NCBI GenBank assembly: GCA_022592445.1
Contig: JABYQR010000022.1
Span: forward strand, 124,001 to 188,000
Source of the DNA: Cytidiella melzeri
Taxonomy: Eukaryota > Basidiomycota > Agaricomycetes > Polyporales > Irpicaceae
Reading direction: 5' to 3'
Length of the DNA stretch: 64,000 nucleotides
Positions 1 through 10,029 of the stretch are shown here, piece by piece (position 1 is the first letter of the stretch; each line of letters begins with the position of its first letter). A program made the position numbers and the translations under genes. The notes beneath the pieces are model-generated. The model made no database searches and was not told the origin of the DNA. It saw only the letters and a program-made list of their open reading frames with translations.

Positions 1-291
1 CTCTTCGCCGCACTGCTCTCGCCCGAATCAGGCTCGGTCGCCTTTGGCTCGCACATTGGCTTGCAGGAGAAGGGGCTGCGCTTGGAGGTGCTGCAGCCCG
101 GGCAGAAGGATGCAGAAGTGAGGATGTTCTGTCATTCGCCGGAGAGCTGGAAAGAGATGGTGGAGGGCGTGTTTGGAAAGGGGAAGGTCGACGTTTGGGC
201 GACGTTGAAGGAGATACAAAGGAAGGATTATGTGAAGGTGAACGAGAAGGCAAAGTTCTATATGCTGGTTTGGTCTGTGACGAGGCTATGA
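1..291 (+). CDS. 3' end of a methyltransferase-like gene (partial)
   Basis: An open frame enters from the left edge and stops at 289-291 (TGA after the codons for ...TRL). The visible tail of about 95 residues contains GSHIGLQEKG, then RMFCHSPESWKEM, then a closing stretch of about 40 residues. This order (GS-x-G, then F-x-HSPESWKEL/M, then a short beta-rich end) is the ending I associate with fungal SAM-dependent methyltransferases that sit beside secondary-metabolite genes. The SAM-binding part lies outside the window, so the assignment rests on the C-terminus only. An internal ATG at 61 is in frame but should not be taken as the start. Confidence 0.5.
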   Translation, partial: LFAALLSPESGSVAFGSHIGLQEKGLRLEVLQPGQKDAEVRMFCHSPESWKEMVEGVFGKGKVDVWATLKEIQRKDYVKVNEKAKFYMLVWSVTRL

Positions 292-422
292 GTATAGACG
301 GTAGACCCGGCATACGAACTTAAGGCGATACCATGGTATGTGTATGGCCTGGCTGGTTATATACAATTGGTATTTGCCACATTAAACTTTGGAACATGGT
401 AGTACATGGAATGTCTATGACC

Positions 423-1541
423 TTATGAAGACACATCCTTCGTGAACTTGATGAGAGTACAATACAGCTCCTCATACTTTGCTTTGTTCTCAGGGTCGTC
501 GAGGTTGGCACGGGCTGCTGCGAACCCATGGAATCTGCATAGCGCACATTGTCAGATTGTGACTTTTCCGGAGAGAGGGTCCAGCACGTACGAGTCAAAT
601 TGAACATAGTCGTTCTTGCTTGCGAATGGCTTCTTGGAGAGAATGTCAACGATCTTCTCAGCCTGTGCCAAATCGAAATCAGTGGTGACGCGCATTGAGT
701 CTGACGAGATGCTGACCTCGTTCTTGGGTTCATCGTTACTCGGGTAAAGACCAAGTGGTACGCGTAGTTCCACAGCATCGTCCGAAGAAAGCATGCTACA
801 GAGGTCAATGAATAAACTTCGCCGCGCTGGAGCTTGTAAACACCTACGCAGGGTGTACAATGGAGATAGCGCTGAAGGGCGTGTCTGCCTCAGAGCCGGA
901 TTTCATGACGACCTTTCCACCTGAGCTCCCAAAGCTCATTCAGTCACCTGGATGTCAAGGGCAGAAAACGCCTTCCTATGCGCTCACCCCAACAGTATCC
1001 GTAGGCCAGCACGAAATCCACGCCCTCAGACTTAAGCTCCTTGCCGACCTTTGCTAGCTTAGGTACGTGGTTAGCAGGATTGGCAAACCCGGCAAACCAG
1101 TCTTGGAGTTTCTGCTTGTCTTCATCGGTTTTGGGAGGGAAATTCTCCAAAGACCACGGTTCGTCTCCCTCGAAGAAGTCGGGCATGAGCACTTGAGCTT
1201 TCAGTTCTTCGGCTAGGATGTCTGCCCCCTGCAAAGTTTGTGGCTTGAAGCTGGTAAAGTCAACGGTGAGTAGGACTCTAATTGGGATTGTGCATGATGC
1301 GCACCCAAATATATCAAAAACGCAAACCAATGCGAGCTTTGAAGGCTCCTTCGGTCCTGCGACGTAGACCTGCACATGCAGGGGGTGAGTTCAAGCGGCG
1401 AAAAATCACCTGCGCACTGAGACTCGCCTTGTCAAAGCCTCCATAGGCTTTGTAGAACCCTTTCTCCTCGTAATCCGACCGGACAGGGGGAAGGGTGCAG
1501 CAGGCAGTGTTCGTGTTGTGGACCTTCGTTGCAGTAGACAT
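423..1541 (-). CDS. Dienelactone hydrolase family protein
   Basis: Alpha/beta-hydrolase of the dienelactone hydrolase family, likely acting on lactones or small esters in the cytosol. It reads leftward from ATG at 1541 (MSTATKVHNTNT...) in about five exons. Exon 1 ends near 1430 (GGFDKASLSAQ); the next begins VYVAGPKEP and runs to VFDIFG; then FKPQTLQGADILAEELK...; then the nucleophile elbow GYCWG, which carries the catalytic Cys. Later exons supply the Asp (PSNDEP, near 735) and the His (FHGFAAAR, near 535), completing the Cys-Asp-His triad of the family. The stop TAA is at 423-425. The upstream frame to 1661 is not needed. Exon joins inside 840-950 are the least certain. Confidence 0.85.
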
Positions 1542-2071
1542 TTTTGCGTGGTTGACGTGATGAAGAAGAGCACGTAGACGGGTGAGCATTGGTGGATGAG
1601 GGGTGGTTATGTGGGTCTGGTCAAGGTGCACTGTGGGTACGAACGCGACGCCATGGTCCAAGACTCCTGGTACGTGAGACAGCTCCTCTCATGCAATACC
1701 GCCTAGCGGCCCGCTCCACCCGTCTTCGGTTGTACCCGAACTTATAAATATGTGCTGCTCAGTAAGAAACATTTTCTTCATGATTATCAACCCTCACCAC
1801 GGCTTCAGCTTCAGTGCTAAAGCAACTCTTACCGTCCTGCTGCGACATGGCTGGGGTATCTAGCTGGCAAAGGGGAAGAAGAATTACAGAGCTCAATTAA
1901 GCCGGAGCGCATCCCAGCGCCGCGACCACCTCTCCCTTTCGGGAAGGTTGGAATGGGAAGTGCTTGACTATGAAGCTCGTACACTCATGTTTTCGTCTGA
2001 TAACGTAGTCTGTGTATTGTATCTATGTTTATTAGTGCAGATGGCGTATTAATGTGGCGAACAGAGAGAGC
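1542..2071. other. Intergenic, promoter side of the dienelactone hydrolase gene
   Basis: Lies between the hydrolase start and the 3' end of LIP2. I see no conserved coding frame. It should contain the hydrolase promoter and the LIP2 3' end. Confidence 0.5.
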
Positions 2072-2932
2072 TCAAGTTATAGCCGGTGTCTGAGGACATG
2101 GATGAGTTCTCTGCAACTCTTCAGCTTCCTCTTCAAGAGCTCGGATCGCTGGTCCCAACTCCTTCTCCTTGAGATCCAATTTTACCATGTCCCTTCCAAA
2201 CACCTTACCAAACCTTCCCGCAAGACCCTCAATCTCTAATTCCACCGCTACAGCGTCGCGGCCCTGTGTCTTTGTCATCTCAGCGATATTTCCCTGCCGT
2301 ACACCCACTAGGCCACAAGCGACGACCTGCGCAAACCACGCCACTGGTTCTGGAGTGACATTGATAGAAAACCCGTGGGTAGTCAACCGATGTCTCACTT
2401 GAACACCTATACTAGCAATTTTCGTCGTCTCGTCCAAAAACACGCCCGTGTTGTCGTTCAAACTCGTCTCGATCCCATGCTCCTCCTTCAAATGCAACTT
2501 TAGCGCAGTCTGCATTCGGCAGATATAGTCGCGTATGCCCATCGCTGGAGCTGTCCTGCCGAGGTCGAGCAAAGGGTACCCAACGAGTTGGCCTGGCCCA
2601 TGGTATGTAATTTGACCGCCGCGTTTGGTTGAAACGACGTCTGCTCCCATGCGCTGCAATTGGGAGCCCTCAGCTACGACCTCTGGGTCATCCGCTTGCT
2701 GTCGTCTGCCAAGTGTGTACACAGGACGATGTTGCAGCAACAGTAAGATGTCTTTGTGTGCGTTTTGGCGGCGTAGCAAGAGCTGGATTTGGTGAAGCTT
2801 TTCTTGCAAGCCCAAGGTCTGCACGTAAGGGAGAGGCGTGCGGAAGTAGTGGTAGAAGATGGGCGAGAGCAACATGCTCGCTGCTTTCCCAACGGCTGAG
2901 TAGGGTGCATGTAAACACCGGTGGCCAGTCAC
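2072..2932 (-). CDS. LIP2: Octanoyl-[carrier protein]:protein octanoyltransferase (lipoate biosynthesis)
   Basis: Transfers octanoyl from acyl carrier protein to lipoyl domains, the first step of mitochondrial lipoate synthesis. It is a single exon of 286 codons, normal for LipB/Lip2. Family motifs appear in order: LQHRPVYTLGRR, then STKRGGQITYHGPGQLVGYP (the conserved RGG-x-x-T-x-HGPGQ-x-V-x-YP block), then ETTKIASIGV with the conserved Lys, THGFSINV, and finally VACGL, which carries the catalytic Cys. Start: 2932 gives MTGHRCLHAPY..., a basic Asp/Glu-free leader that could be a mitochondrial presequence; the alternative Met at 2875 (MLLSPIFYHYF) begins at the conserved domain. It is divergent from the thiolase gene with only about 185 bp between starts. 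Confidence 0.93.
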   Translation of the reverse strand: MTGHRCLHAPYSAVGKAASMLLSPIFYHYFRTPLPYVQTLGLQEKLHQIQLLLRRQNAHKDILLLLQHRPVYTLGRRQQADDPEVVAEGSQLQRMGADVVSTKRGGQITYHGPGQLVGYPLLDLGRTAPAMGIRDYICRMQTALKLHLKEEHGIETSLNDNTGVFLDETTKIASIGVQVRHRLTTHGFSINVTPEPVAWFAQVVACGLVGVRQGNIAEMTKTQGRDAVAVELEIEGLAGRFGKVFGRDMVKLDLKEKELGPAIRALEEEAEELQRTHPCPQTPAIT

Positions 2933-2965
2933 TGTCGCCGCTTACGCGCACTGATGCGCCCAGGT

Positions 2966-3003
2966 CTCCGGGGTACTCCTGGTGTGCAGCTGACACCCCG
3001 GAG
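2966..3003. promoter_or_regulatory. Inverted repeat in the LIP2/thiolase divergent promoter
   Basis: CTCCGGGGT at 2966-2974 is repeated as its exact reverse complement, ACCCCGGAG, at 2995-3003. The arms are 9 bp around a 20 bp centre. Everted or inverted CGG/CCG arms are typical of Zn2Cys6 transcription factor sites. Its placement in the 185 bp between two divergent starts suggests a shared control site; this is inference. Confidence 0.4.
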
Positions 3004-3117
3004 TCTACGGGGTCACACCGGTAAACATTACCGACCCGGGTCACTTCTGATTTACCCTGCATTACTTAGCTAGCAGCTCTGGCACTGCTACGGCAACGTG
3101 AACTCTCCCCAGGACCA

Positions 3118-5148
3118 TGACATCTCGAGGAAACCGCACATTTATCATCGGTGCAGGATGTACCGCATTCATCAAGGTACAGTCTAATCCATTCCTACTG
3201 AAGGAGATCATGATTGATTGTCATGAATAGCCCAGGGGCACAAGGACAACGGAAGACGTATGTGCTCACCTTGCTTCCATCATGCTCATGAATCTCCAAC
3301 CAGGATATGTATATATATTTTCTAGATGGGCTTGGAAGCCGCCACAAAAGCACTGCTCGATGCTGGTAAGTCCCGGAATGGTGCATGCCGTATGGAAGCT
3401 TACTAACTTTACCTTCTAGGTATAACATATGACAGCATTGAAGCTGCATTCGTGGGCTATTGCTACGGAGACTCTACAAGTGGACAAGTAAGACCTCCTC
3501 ACTCACATATTCTCTGTGATGAGCAAACTTAGTGATTTGTTTTCCAGAGGGCGCTCTACAACCTCGGGTTAACGGGGATCCCTATCACAAACGTCAACAA
3601 CAATTGCTCAACGGGCAGTACAGCTCTCTACAACGCCAGCCAGCTCATCAAGGGTGGACTCGCCGAGTGCGCCCTTGCGCTCGGCTTCGAGCGTATGCGC
3701 CCAGGGAGCTTGGGAACCAACTTCCCAGACAGACCGTCTCCAATAGCACTGATCAACAGTGCTTCTTTTGAGACTGAGGAAGACCTCAGCTCTGGCGAGA
3801 ACCATGGCCCAGGGGCTCCCAGAATCTTTGCCAATGCCGGGCAAGATTATTCTGACAAGTATGGCGCGACCACTGAGCACCTGGCGCAGATTGGTGAGGA
3901 TCGCTTGCGAGCCTGTTAGCTGTATTGTACGACTTACCGATTGTGCGTATAGCTTCCAAAAATCATAAGCACTCTGTCAACAACCCGTACTCTCAGTTCC
4001 GAGACGGATGGTCTGTGGAACAAGTACTAAACGCCCCCAAGGTCAACAAGCAACTTACCAAGTTCATGTGTAGTCCCACATCGGTCGGTTTCAGACACTC
4101 TCCAAGATTTATGTCGTTAATCGAGTAAAAGTAGGACGGCGCTGGCTGCTGCATCGTTGCCTCTGAAGCGTTCGTGCACCAGCACAAGTTAGAGAACCAG
4201 GCGATCGAAATTGTCGCACAGGCACTCGTCACAGATGACCCCTCGACTTTCGAGAGCAAGAGTGCGATGAACGTCGCTGGGTACGGCATGACCAAGATAT
4301 GCGCGGATAAGATTTTTGCAGACGCTGGGTTCCATCCTGGCGAAGGTCGCGACGAGGTAGGCGTGGTGGAGCTGCATGATTGTTTCGCATCGAACGAAGT
4401 AGGTGGTTTGCGTTTGTATTGAAAGGATTGGTGGCGTCTGACAATTGACCCTGCCAGTTGATTACCTATGACGCCCTCGGCCTCTGCAAGCCTGGTGAAG
4501 CACACAAACTAGTCGAGAGCGGAGATAACACGGTGAGTGTATCATCAGGATGCATCTTTCAACTATTACTGAACTCTCGTGGTAGTACGGCGGAAAATAC
4601 GTTGTCAACCCCAGTGGAGGCCTCGAAGCCAAAGGGCATCCTCTAGGAGCCACAGGATTGGGCATGCACTTCTACATCGCTAGTACGTCTATGCATCTTT
4701 ATCTATTCATGATCTGTCACTAAGAGCATTTACTTGCCTAGTGCAACTCAGAGAATGTATGTCTGCTTCCGGTCAAATACCTCGAGGCTTACTGATGAGG
4801 ATGTACTGTACAGGGGCTGGTCCGATGCAAGCACCAGGGCTGTTTACCGACAACCCTCGAGGCAAGTACGGTCTAGTGCACAACGTGGGCCTTGGCGGTG
4901 CTGTCGTATGCTCCCTGCTTCGGCGACCGGAATTCTTCAACGCTAAAACAGGTGCACCAGATGGGAGGACGAGGTATGCGATATCATCAGGCTGGCATGA
5001 AATGTTTCAGATTGACACCCTGTCCTCATTGCTGTTCAGGTTGGGATATAACCACGCGTACGAGTGTCGTCCCGTCACGATGGCTGATGTCGATAAGGTG
5101 AAGTCGAAGAGGAATTCGCCGTATGTGCTCGCGGCGGCTCGTCTCTGA
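3118..5148 (+). CDS. Peroxisomal SCP-x type 3-ketoacyl-CoA thiolase
   Basis: Thiolase of the sterol-carrier-protein-x class, cleaving (branched) 3-ketoacyl-CoA in peroxisomal beta-oxidation. ATG at 3118 opens a 20-codon exon ([13 protein letters not shown]...), followed by about ten exons. Visible landmarks: [16 protein letters not shown] with the acyl-accepting Cys; [38 protein letters not shown] with the catalytic His; and a terminal [10 protein letters not shown] block. The protein ends ...LAAARL, a PTS1-like tripeptide (ARL), which fits a peroxisomal matrix location. There is no SCP2 lipid-transfer domain after the thiolase part. Exons are small and separated by 50-60 nt GT-AG introns. 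An intron near 4756-4812 separates QLRE from AGPMQAPG. Confidence 0.9.
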
Positions 5149-5440
5149 TTGTCTGTGGATGCGGATTGAGAATTGCCGACTGCTTCTGTAAATATCTCTG
5201 AAAAATCAAGACTCTCTGTAAATAACCTGCAGCTACGACTCGGAACTGTGACATTATGTAGTCGAAAGAGGCACTCCGAGTCGCTCACGATTTGGTCAAC
5301 TCCATGGACGGCGGCGCAGTGATGGATGTGGCGGCGTTCATTAATCTAAAGAAGTCACGTGCCCTCACCTCACCACCCAAAGCCCCCTTACTGACAGTCA
5401 GGGCTAAACCGACACCAGTGTCAACGTTGATAAAGACGCA

Positions 5441-8135
5441 ATGGAGGTCGACCATGCTCAACCATTGCCCTCCCAAGACCGGCCCTTCGTCTTAGCTGCT
5501 CCCTTTCTCCGTATTCTGACGGGACTCCGCCGCATTGACGGCAGTTGGGACAACGACCTCGCGCGCACATCCGAGACAGTCTTAGGATACCCATCGACAA
5601 CGACAGCGACAGCAGACACGAACGCTCGACTACATCGTCGCATCAGAGAAACCATCGCAATGCCGGGCCCTCTCGGGTTTGCATCCTCGGGCTACTTCAT
5701 GGGGGTCATCTTCATGGTCGGTCTCGCTCACATCTACTCATAGACTCTGCTAATCTCCGTATCGCCAGGCATTCCTGCTCAACAGAGTGCAGAATATCGT
5801 CGTTCCATCCCGTCATGCAACCACCCACGATCGAACAAGATCACGTCAAGCTCTCAGGCAGCAACTCGTCGACGAGAGAGCATCCAACCGCGCTTGGAGG
5901 ACCTCACTCATTTATGCACGTCTTTTGACAACTTTCGTTCTCCCCGTGGATTTTTCTTCGACACGTTCTCGCATAATATTCCGCATACCTTCTATATACC
6001 TCCTCGTAAAGGCTCTCCTCATATGGACCGTTGTGCTCCTCCAGGTCGCTCAGCTCTATCCGTCCGACTCATCGTATTTTTGGGTAAAACTTCTAGGTGA
6101 CGCTGTCCAGCAGCGTTCGATGGACGACATTTGCTGGTTCTCGTTCCTATCTGCGTCCATCGCGCTCTTCATCGGTGCACTGACCAACGGGCTTGAGGGA
6201 CTTCACACGACGAGCAACGCCCCGTTCAACCTTGTACGTCTTTTGTGACGACATTTAATATGAACGTTGAATATTCTAGACACTGACGTTCTTCGCGCCG
6301 TTACTCGTCGTCAGTTTGGGTATTCCTTCATCTTGTACATCTATGCCTCTCCAGTCACCCATGTGAACAAGAGCAGCGGCCTCCCGTCGCGTCCCGACAT
6401 TCATGTTCTCATCACCATGGTTCTCCCACTCCTTCAGGTGAGTGCATGTCTGCCGGCCGGCTCAAAGCACAAAACTGAAATCAATCTGCACCATTTTAAC
6501 AACCGTCATATCCCACCCCTCACGTCTTCTTAAACCTCTTCCTGATCTTAGCTGACCATGACACACATCATCGAAGTCCACAAACGCTATGCTCGGGCCA
6601 GACTGCTGCCCACATCCATTGCCTCCCTGCTCTCGCTCACACATTTCCACTTGGTCACCTTCCACTCCTTCTTCGTTCCGTCCAGTCGCACTCTCGTCAC
6701 CAAGGCCACAAACCCCGATGTCTCCTCGATATTCGCGACCTCATCGTACCCCCTCCCCACGCTTATACCATCTCTGGTTGAGACCTTCCTCATCCTCATC
6801 GTCCTTACGACCCTCGCGCTCAATGCGCTCACCCAAATCCTCACCACAGGTGGCATTCGTGGACCTCTCATCGGGCTGATAGGCCACGCTGGGACACTCG
6901 CTCCACGATGGGACGAAGACTTTGGCGTCGTTCTCTTCCGCCTCGGCACCGCTAGTGTCGAAGCGACGTGCGTCAAGGGATTTGGAAACGAGGTGGGCGG
7001 GGTGGAGGCGGGCAAGATGCTCGTGAGACGCCCGGACATGGCGAGAACCCGGAGCCAGTTTGGACGGAAGCTGGCGATCAAGGCTGCGCAGCAGGAACGC
7101 GATGGGGGCGTGGTGGAGTTGAACAGGTCGGGGGTGGTGTCGGTATATAATGCGCGGACGTCGGTGGGGTCGAGCAGTGGGAGGGTGAGAACGACCGCGA
7201 TCAAGAGGGGGTTTTGGAATGAGATAAAGCATGTGAAGGCGAGCACAAGGCAGGAGGATTTGTGGGCGGATTCGTTGTTGAATGTGCCTTGGTACAGAGG
7301 TTTTGGGAGGTTTGTGGTGCAGCTGTGGGGGTTGGCGAAGAGGGTGTGGGTTGTGGTGAAGAGGCTGGTGACTGGACGTTGTGCGTATGGCGGGGAGGAG
7401 CAGCATGGTGGGTCGTTGCCGGAGACGTTGCTGAACAGGAGAAGCTCGAGTCGGGAGCCCAGTCTCAGCGCGGAGGATCAGGTAGATGTGTATGAGAGAT
7501 TTTTGCGCGGAGAGCATGTGGGCGACGAGGATGATGAAGACGACGGAGATTTCGACCCGGACAGTCCCGCCCTTGATATATTGTCGACTTCTGACGTCGA
7601 GGGTGATTCCGAGGACGAGCAAGAAAGCAGCAGCGACGGAGAGGGCGAGGGGCTTGCTGATGATGCAATCTCACTATACGCTGACCTCTCCCAGGATGCA
7701 TCAGCTCCTTCTAGCACTTCAACATCTGCACCTCTACTACTTGCACATCTCACCACTTCTGGTGCTCTCACCCGTCGTCGATACTCGAATCTCTTTTCAC
7801 TAGGTCCTTCCAGCTCTTTGTCGAACGGCGAAGCAGAGTGGATTATGGAGCGACGTTCTACCAAGATGCAGGACCGACACGACGAGGACGACGAATCTCG
7901 GCGCAACTGTGTTATATGCACTGCGGAGGAGAGACAGATCATCTGCTGGCCGTGTCGCTGCCTGGCCTTGTGTGACGACTGTCGAGAGAACTTGGCTTCG
8001 AGGACTGCGGCGTCGAAGCACATTTGTCCGTGTTGCAGACGGAAGTGAGTTTGTTATTCCCTCCGTCTGTTACGGTTTTGCTTATGTTTTTTGTGATGTA
8101 GCGTTGAAGGGTTCTCGAGGATATACATCCCATGA
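5441..8135 (+). CDS. Multi-pass membrane RING E3 ligase, Asi1/Asi3-like
   Basis: Predicted inner-nuclear-membrane or ER ubiquitin ligase of the Asi type, a family that degrades misplaced membrane proteins. It starts at ATG 5441 (MEVDHAQPLPSQ). Several hydrophobic segments follow (around 5690-5780, 5970-6060, 6140-6190, 6270-6330, 6590-6700 and 6770-6850). Then come a basic linker, a very acidic stretch (7520-7640, DEDDEDDGD), and a C-terminal RING: NCVICTAEER, WPCRCLALCDDC, HICPCCRR. The last exon is tiny: an intron at 8044-8101 joins CCRR to NVEGFSRIYIP, with the stop at 8133-8135. The RING is all-cysteine where IAP-type RINGs have PCRHL: the His position is Cys. Assignment to Asi is from architecture and the RING; other membrane RING proteins remain possible. 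Confidence 0.75.
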
Positions 8136-8747
8136 GATACCACGACCATACTCTTTCTCTATATACATTCGCTGTCAGGGCGAATTGCATCGGACTGACC
8201 ATCTCACTCAATTTGAACCATCGATTTATCGTCTATCTCGTGCGCATTTCTTGTCATAGGCCCACACAATACTGTACTTTCATACACTCGGAGAATACTG
8301 CACAGCCACATATCTGTACGCTAGACATTAGTTATTCTTAATATACACAGGACGGCGTTTTAAACCTAGTGGAACGCTGTGTTAGATAGGCTCATGGGGT
8401 GATGCCTCTGAACAGCCGACAACCTTGAAATCGGTCGACCTCGAGATCCACCCACAGCTTGATTATGTCTGTATCATCATGTGTCCCTGCTCTACCGTAA
8501 TCCAAGCTAAAGAAATCAGGAACAAGTCAACATCCGCCCCGCGTTGGATTACGTCCGCCGTTAGTGTGGTTCCGTGCTGTGCTTAAACCTCTTTCGAGGA
8601 GGCATACAAAAGGCTATATATATAATAAGCTGCATCTGTGCAGGGTTCCTGTTTCATATCCCCACTGGCGTTGTCACTGACGATTGCTACTATCCAGCAG
8701 CCAGCTTCATATTTGAACTTCAAACTCCCAACCATATTCTGACAGAG
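8136..8747. other. Intergenic, upstream of a small gene
   Basis: No conserved frame. It contains a good TATA-like run at 8614-8627 ahead of the small gene that follows. Confidence 0.5.
8614..8627 (+). promoter_or_regulatory. TATA-like element
   Basis: The run CTATATATATAATAAG lies about 125 bp upstream of the ATG at 8748, on the same strand. Confidence 0.35.
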
Positions 8748-9323
8748 ATGCGGATGTTCTCCCTGTTCTCTCGTACTACTCGCGACCGGCCACAACCACA
8801 GGTGAGTATGGCATGTACATCCGACGTTGAACCGTTCCACCGTCTCCCTGGGCGTCGTCTCCTCGATCTATGTACCACGATTGCTGTGTGCATATGTGCA
8901 CTGACGATCCTATTGACCCCCCACGGACATTTCCACTAACGTGTCGTTGTCCACACAGGACACACAACGCTCGCCATTCCGAGTCTCCTTGCAACGCAGC
9001 TCCTACCTCTCAGCATCTTCATCGTCAACACATTCCGAGGAGATCACAGTCGCAGTAAGCTCTCTTCCGCTTATTATTATGATATATTCCAAACTCTCCC
9101 AAAGCTCCCGAACATCTCGCCCCCAAGCTCCGATGGCAAAGTGCTGGTGGCAGCGGCAGTGGCACAGGACCTCGAAGACGACAACGTCGCATGGGGTCCT
9201 CCAAGACCCGTCCGCCGTGTTCACAAGACTATAAGCATATCTCACAGCGGCGGAACCAACAATAGCAGCTCCAAGCTCCCGGCTAAAAGCATCGTCGCAG
9301 ACGAACCCAAACATCGCTGGTGA
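8748..9323 (+). CDS. Hypothetical small protein (about 120 aa, three exons)
   Basis: I do not recognise it. Three exons join in one frame with good splice sites. Exon 1 is 8748-8801 (MRMFSLFSRTTRDRPQPQ). The donor GTGAGT leads to an acceptor before GACACACAACG near 8959. A second intron, GTAAGC...CCCAAAG (about 9055-9104), leads into LPNISPPSSDGK... The product ends DEPKHRW at 9323. The protein is serine-rich and hydrophilic, with a basic N-terminus (FSRTTRDRP) that could be a weak mitochondrial leader; there is no signal peptide or membrane helix. The TATA-like run upstream and the clean join support a real gene. The chance-ORF explanation is still open. Confidence 0.5.
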
Positions 9324-10029
9324 ACCTCCCGTTGGCATCCTACGCTAGAATCCTTTCCCCCTCCCCCCTCCCCACAGAGATCGACGGAGTATAGCTACAG
9401 ACTTACTGCTGCACCTGGAAGAAAATGTTTGCGTGGCTGAACATCCCCCTCCGTTCGGCGTTCCTTCATTCCTTGCACCCTGTTCCCTCATGATCACATT
9501 CCACTTCAACACCAGTACGCACCTCGTCGGATTTGACTCTCGCGCAACAAACCCAACACATGTATTTTTAGGCTCGGGACGCGTCAGTTGACTGTCTTTG
9601 TATACGTACTGAATCCCTTCCTTCCTTCTCCTTTCACGTGCTGAAACTTCCACATGTCGATGCGTATTCCATGACCGCTGCACATAATACCTGCATCTCT
9701 TCCATATGCAACGCTTGCCCATTCTCATACGTTTCACTCACACGCACGCAACGCCGTGTATATCTCAACATTCGAGTCAATAAGGTTTCCCCCCGCGTCC
9801 TTGACTGTCTAACAATTCGCTTGTGTTTGTCGAACTACACCTCCTGTACGTGGTATCCCAGCAGGGAGCGGAATTTAATGAGGTAATATGATATGGATAT
9901 GAGGCTTAGATTACATTGCATGAGGGCCAGCAGTGTCTATGAAACCGAATTGGGCAAGACGAGAACACCTGGATCATTTGAAGGAAAGTCAGGAAGATGA
10001 CCGGCATTGGGACCTACAGAACTGCACCA
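9324..10029. other. Intergenic between convergent genes
   Basis: 3' flanks of the small gene and of the WD40 gene. No frame with coding character was seen on either strand. Confidence 0.5.

Noticed and set aside
6587..7622. Long minus-strand frames (219 and 293 codons)
   Set aside because: They are antisense shadows of the GC-rich exon of the Asi-like ligase.
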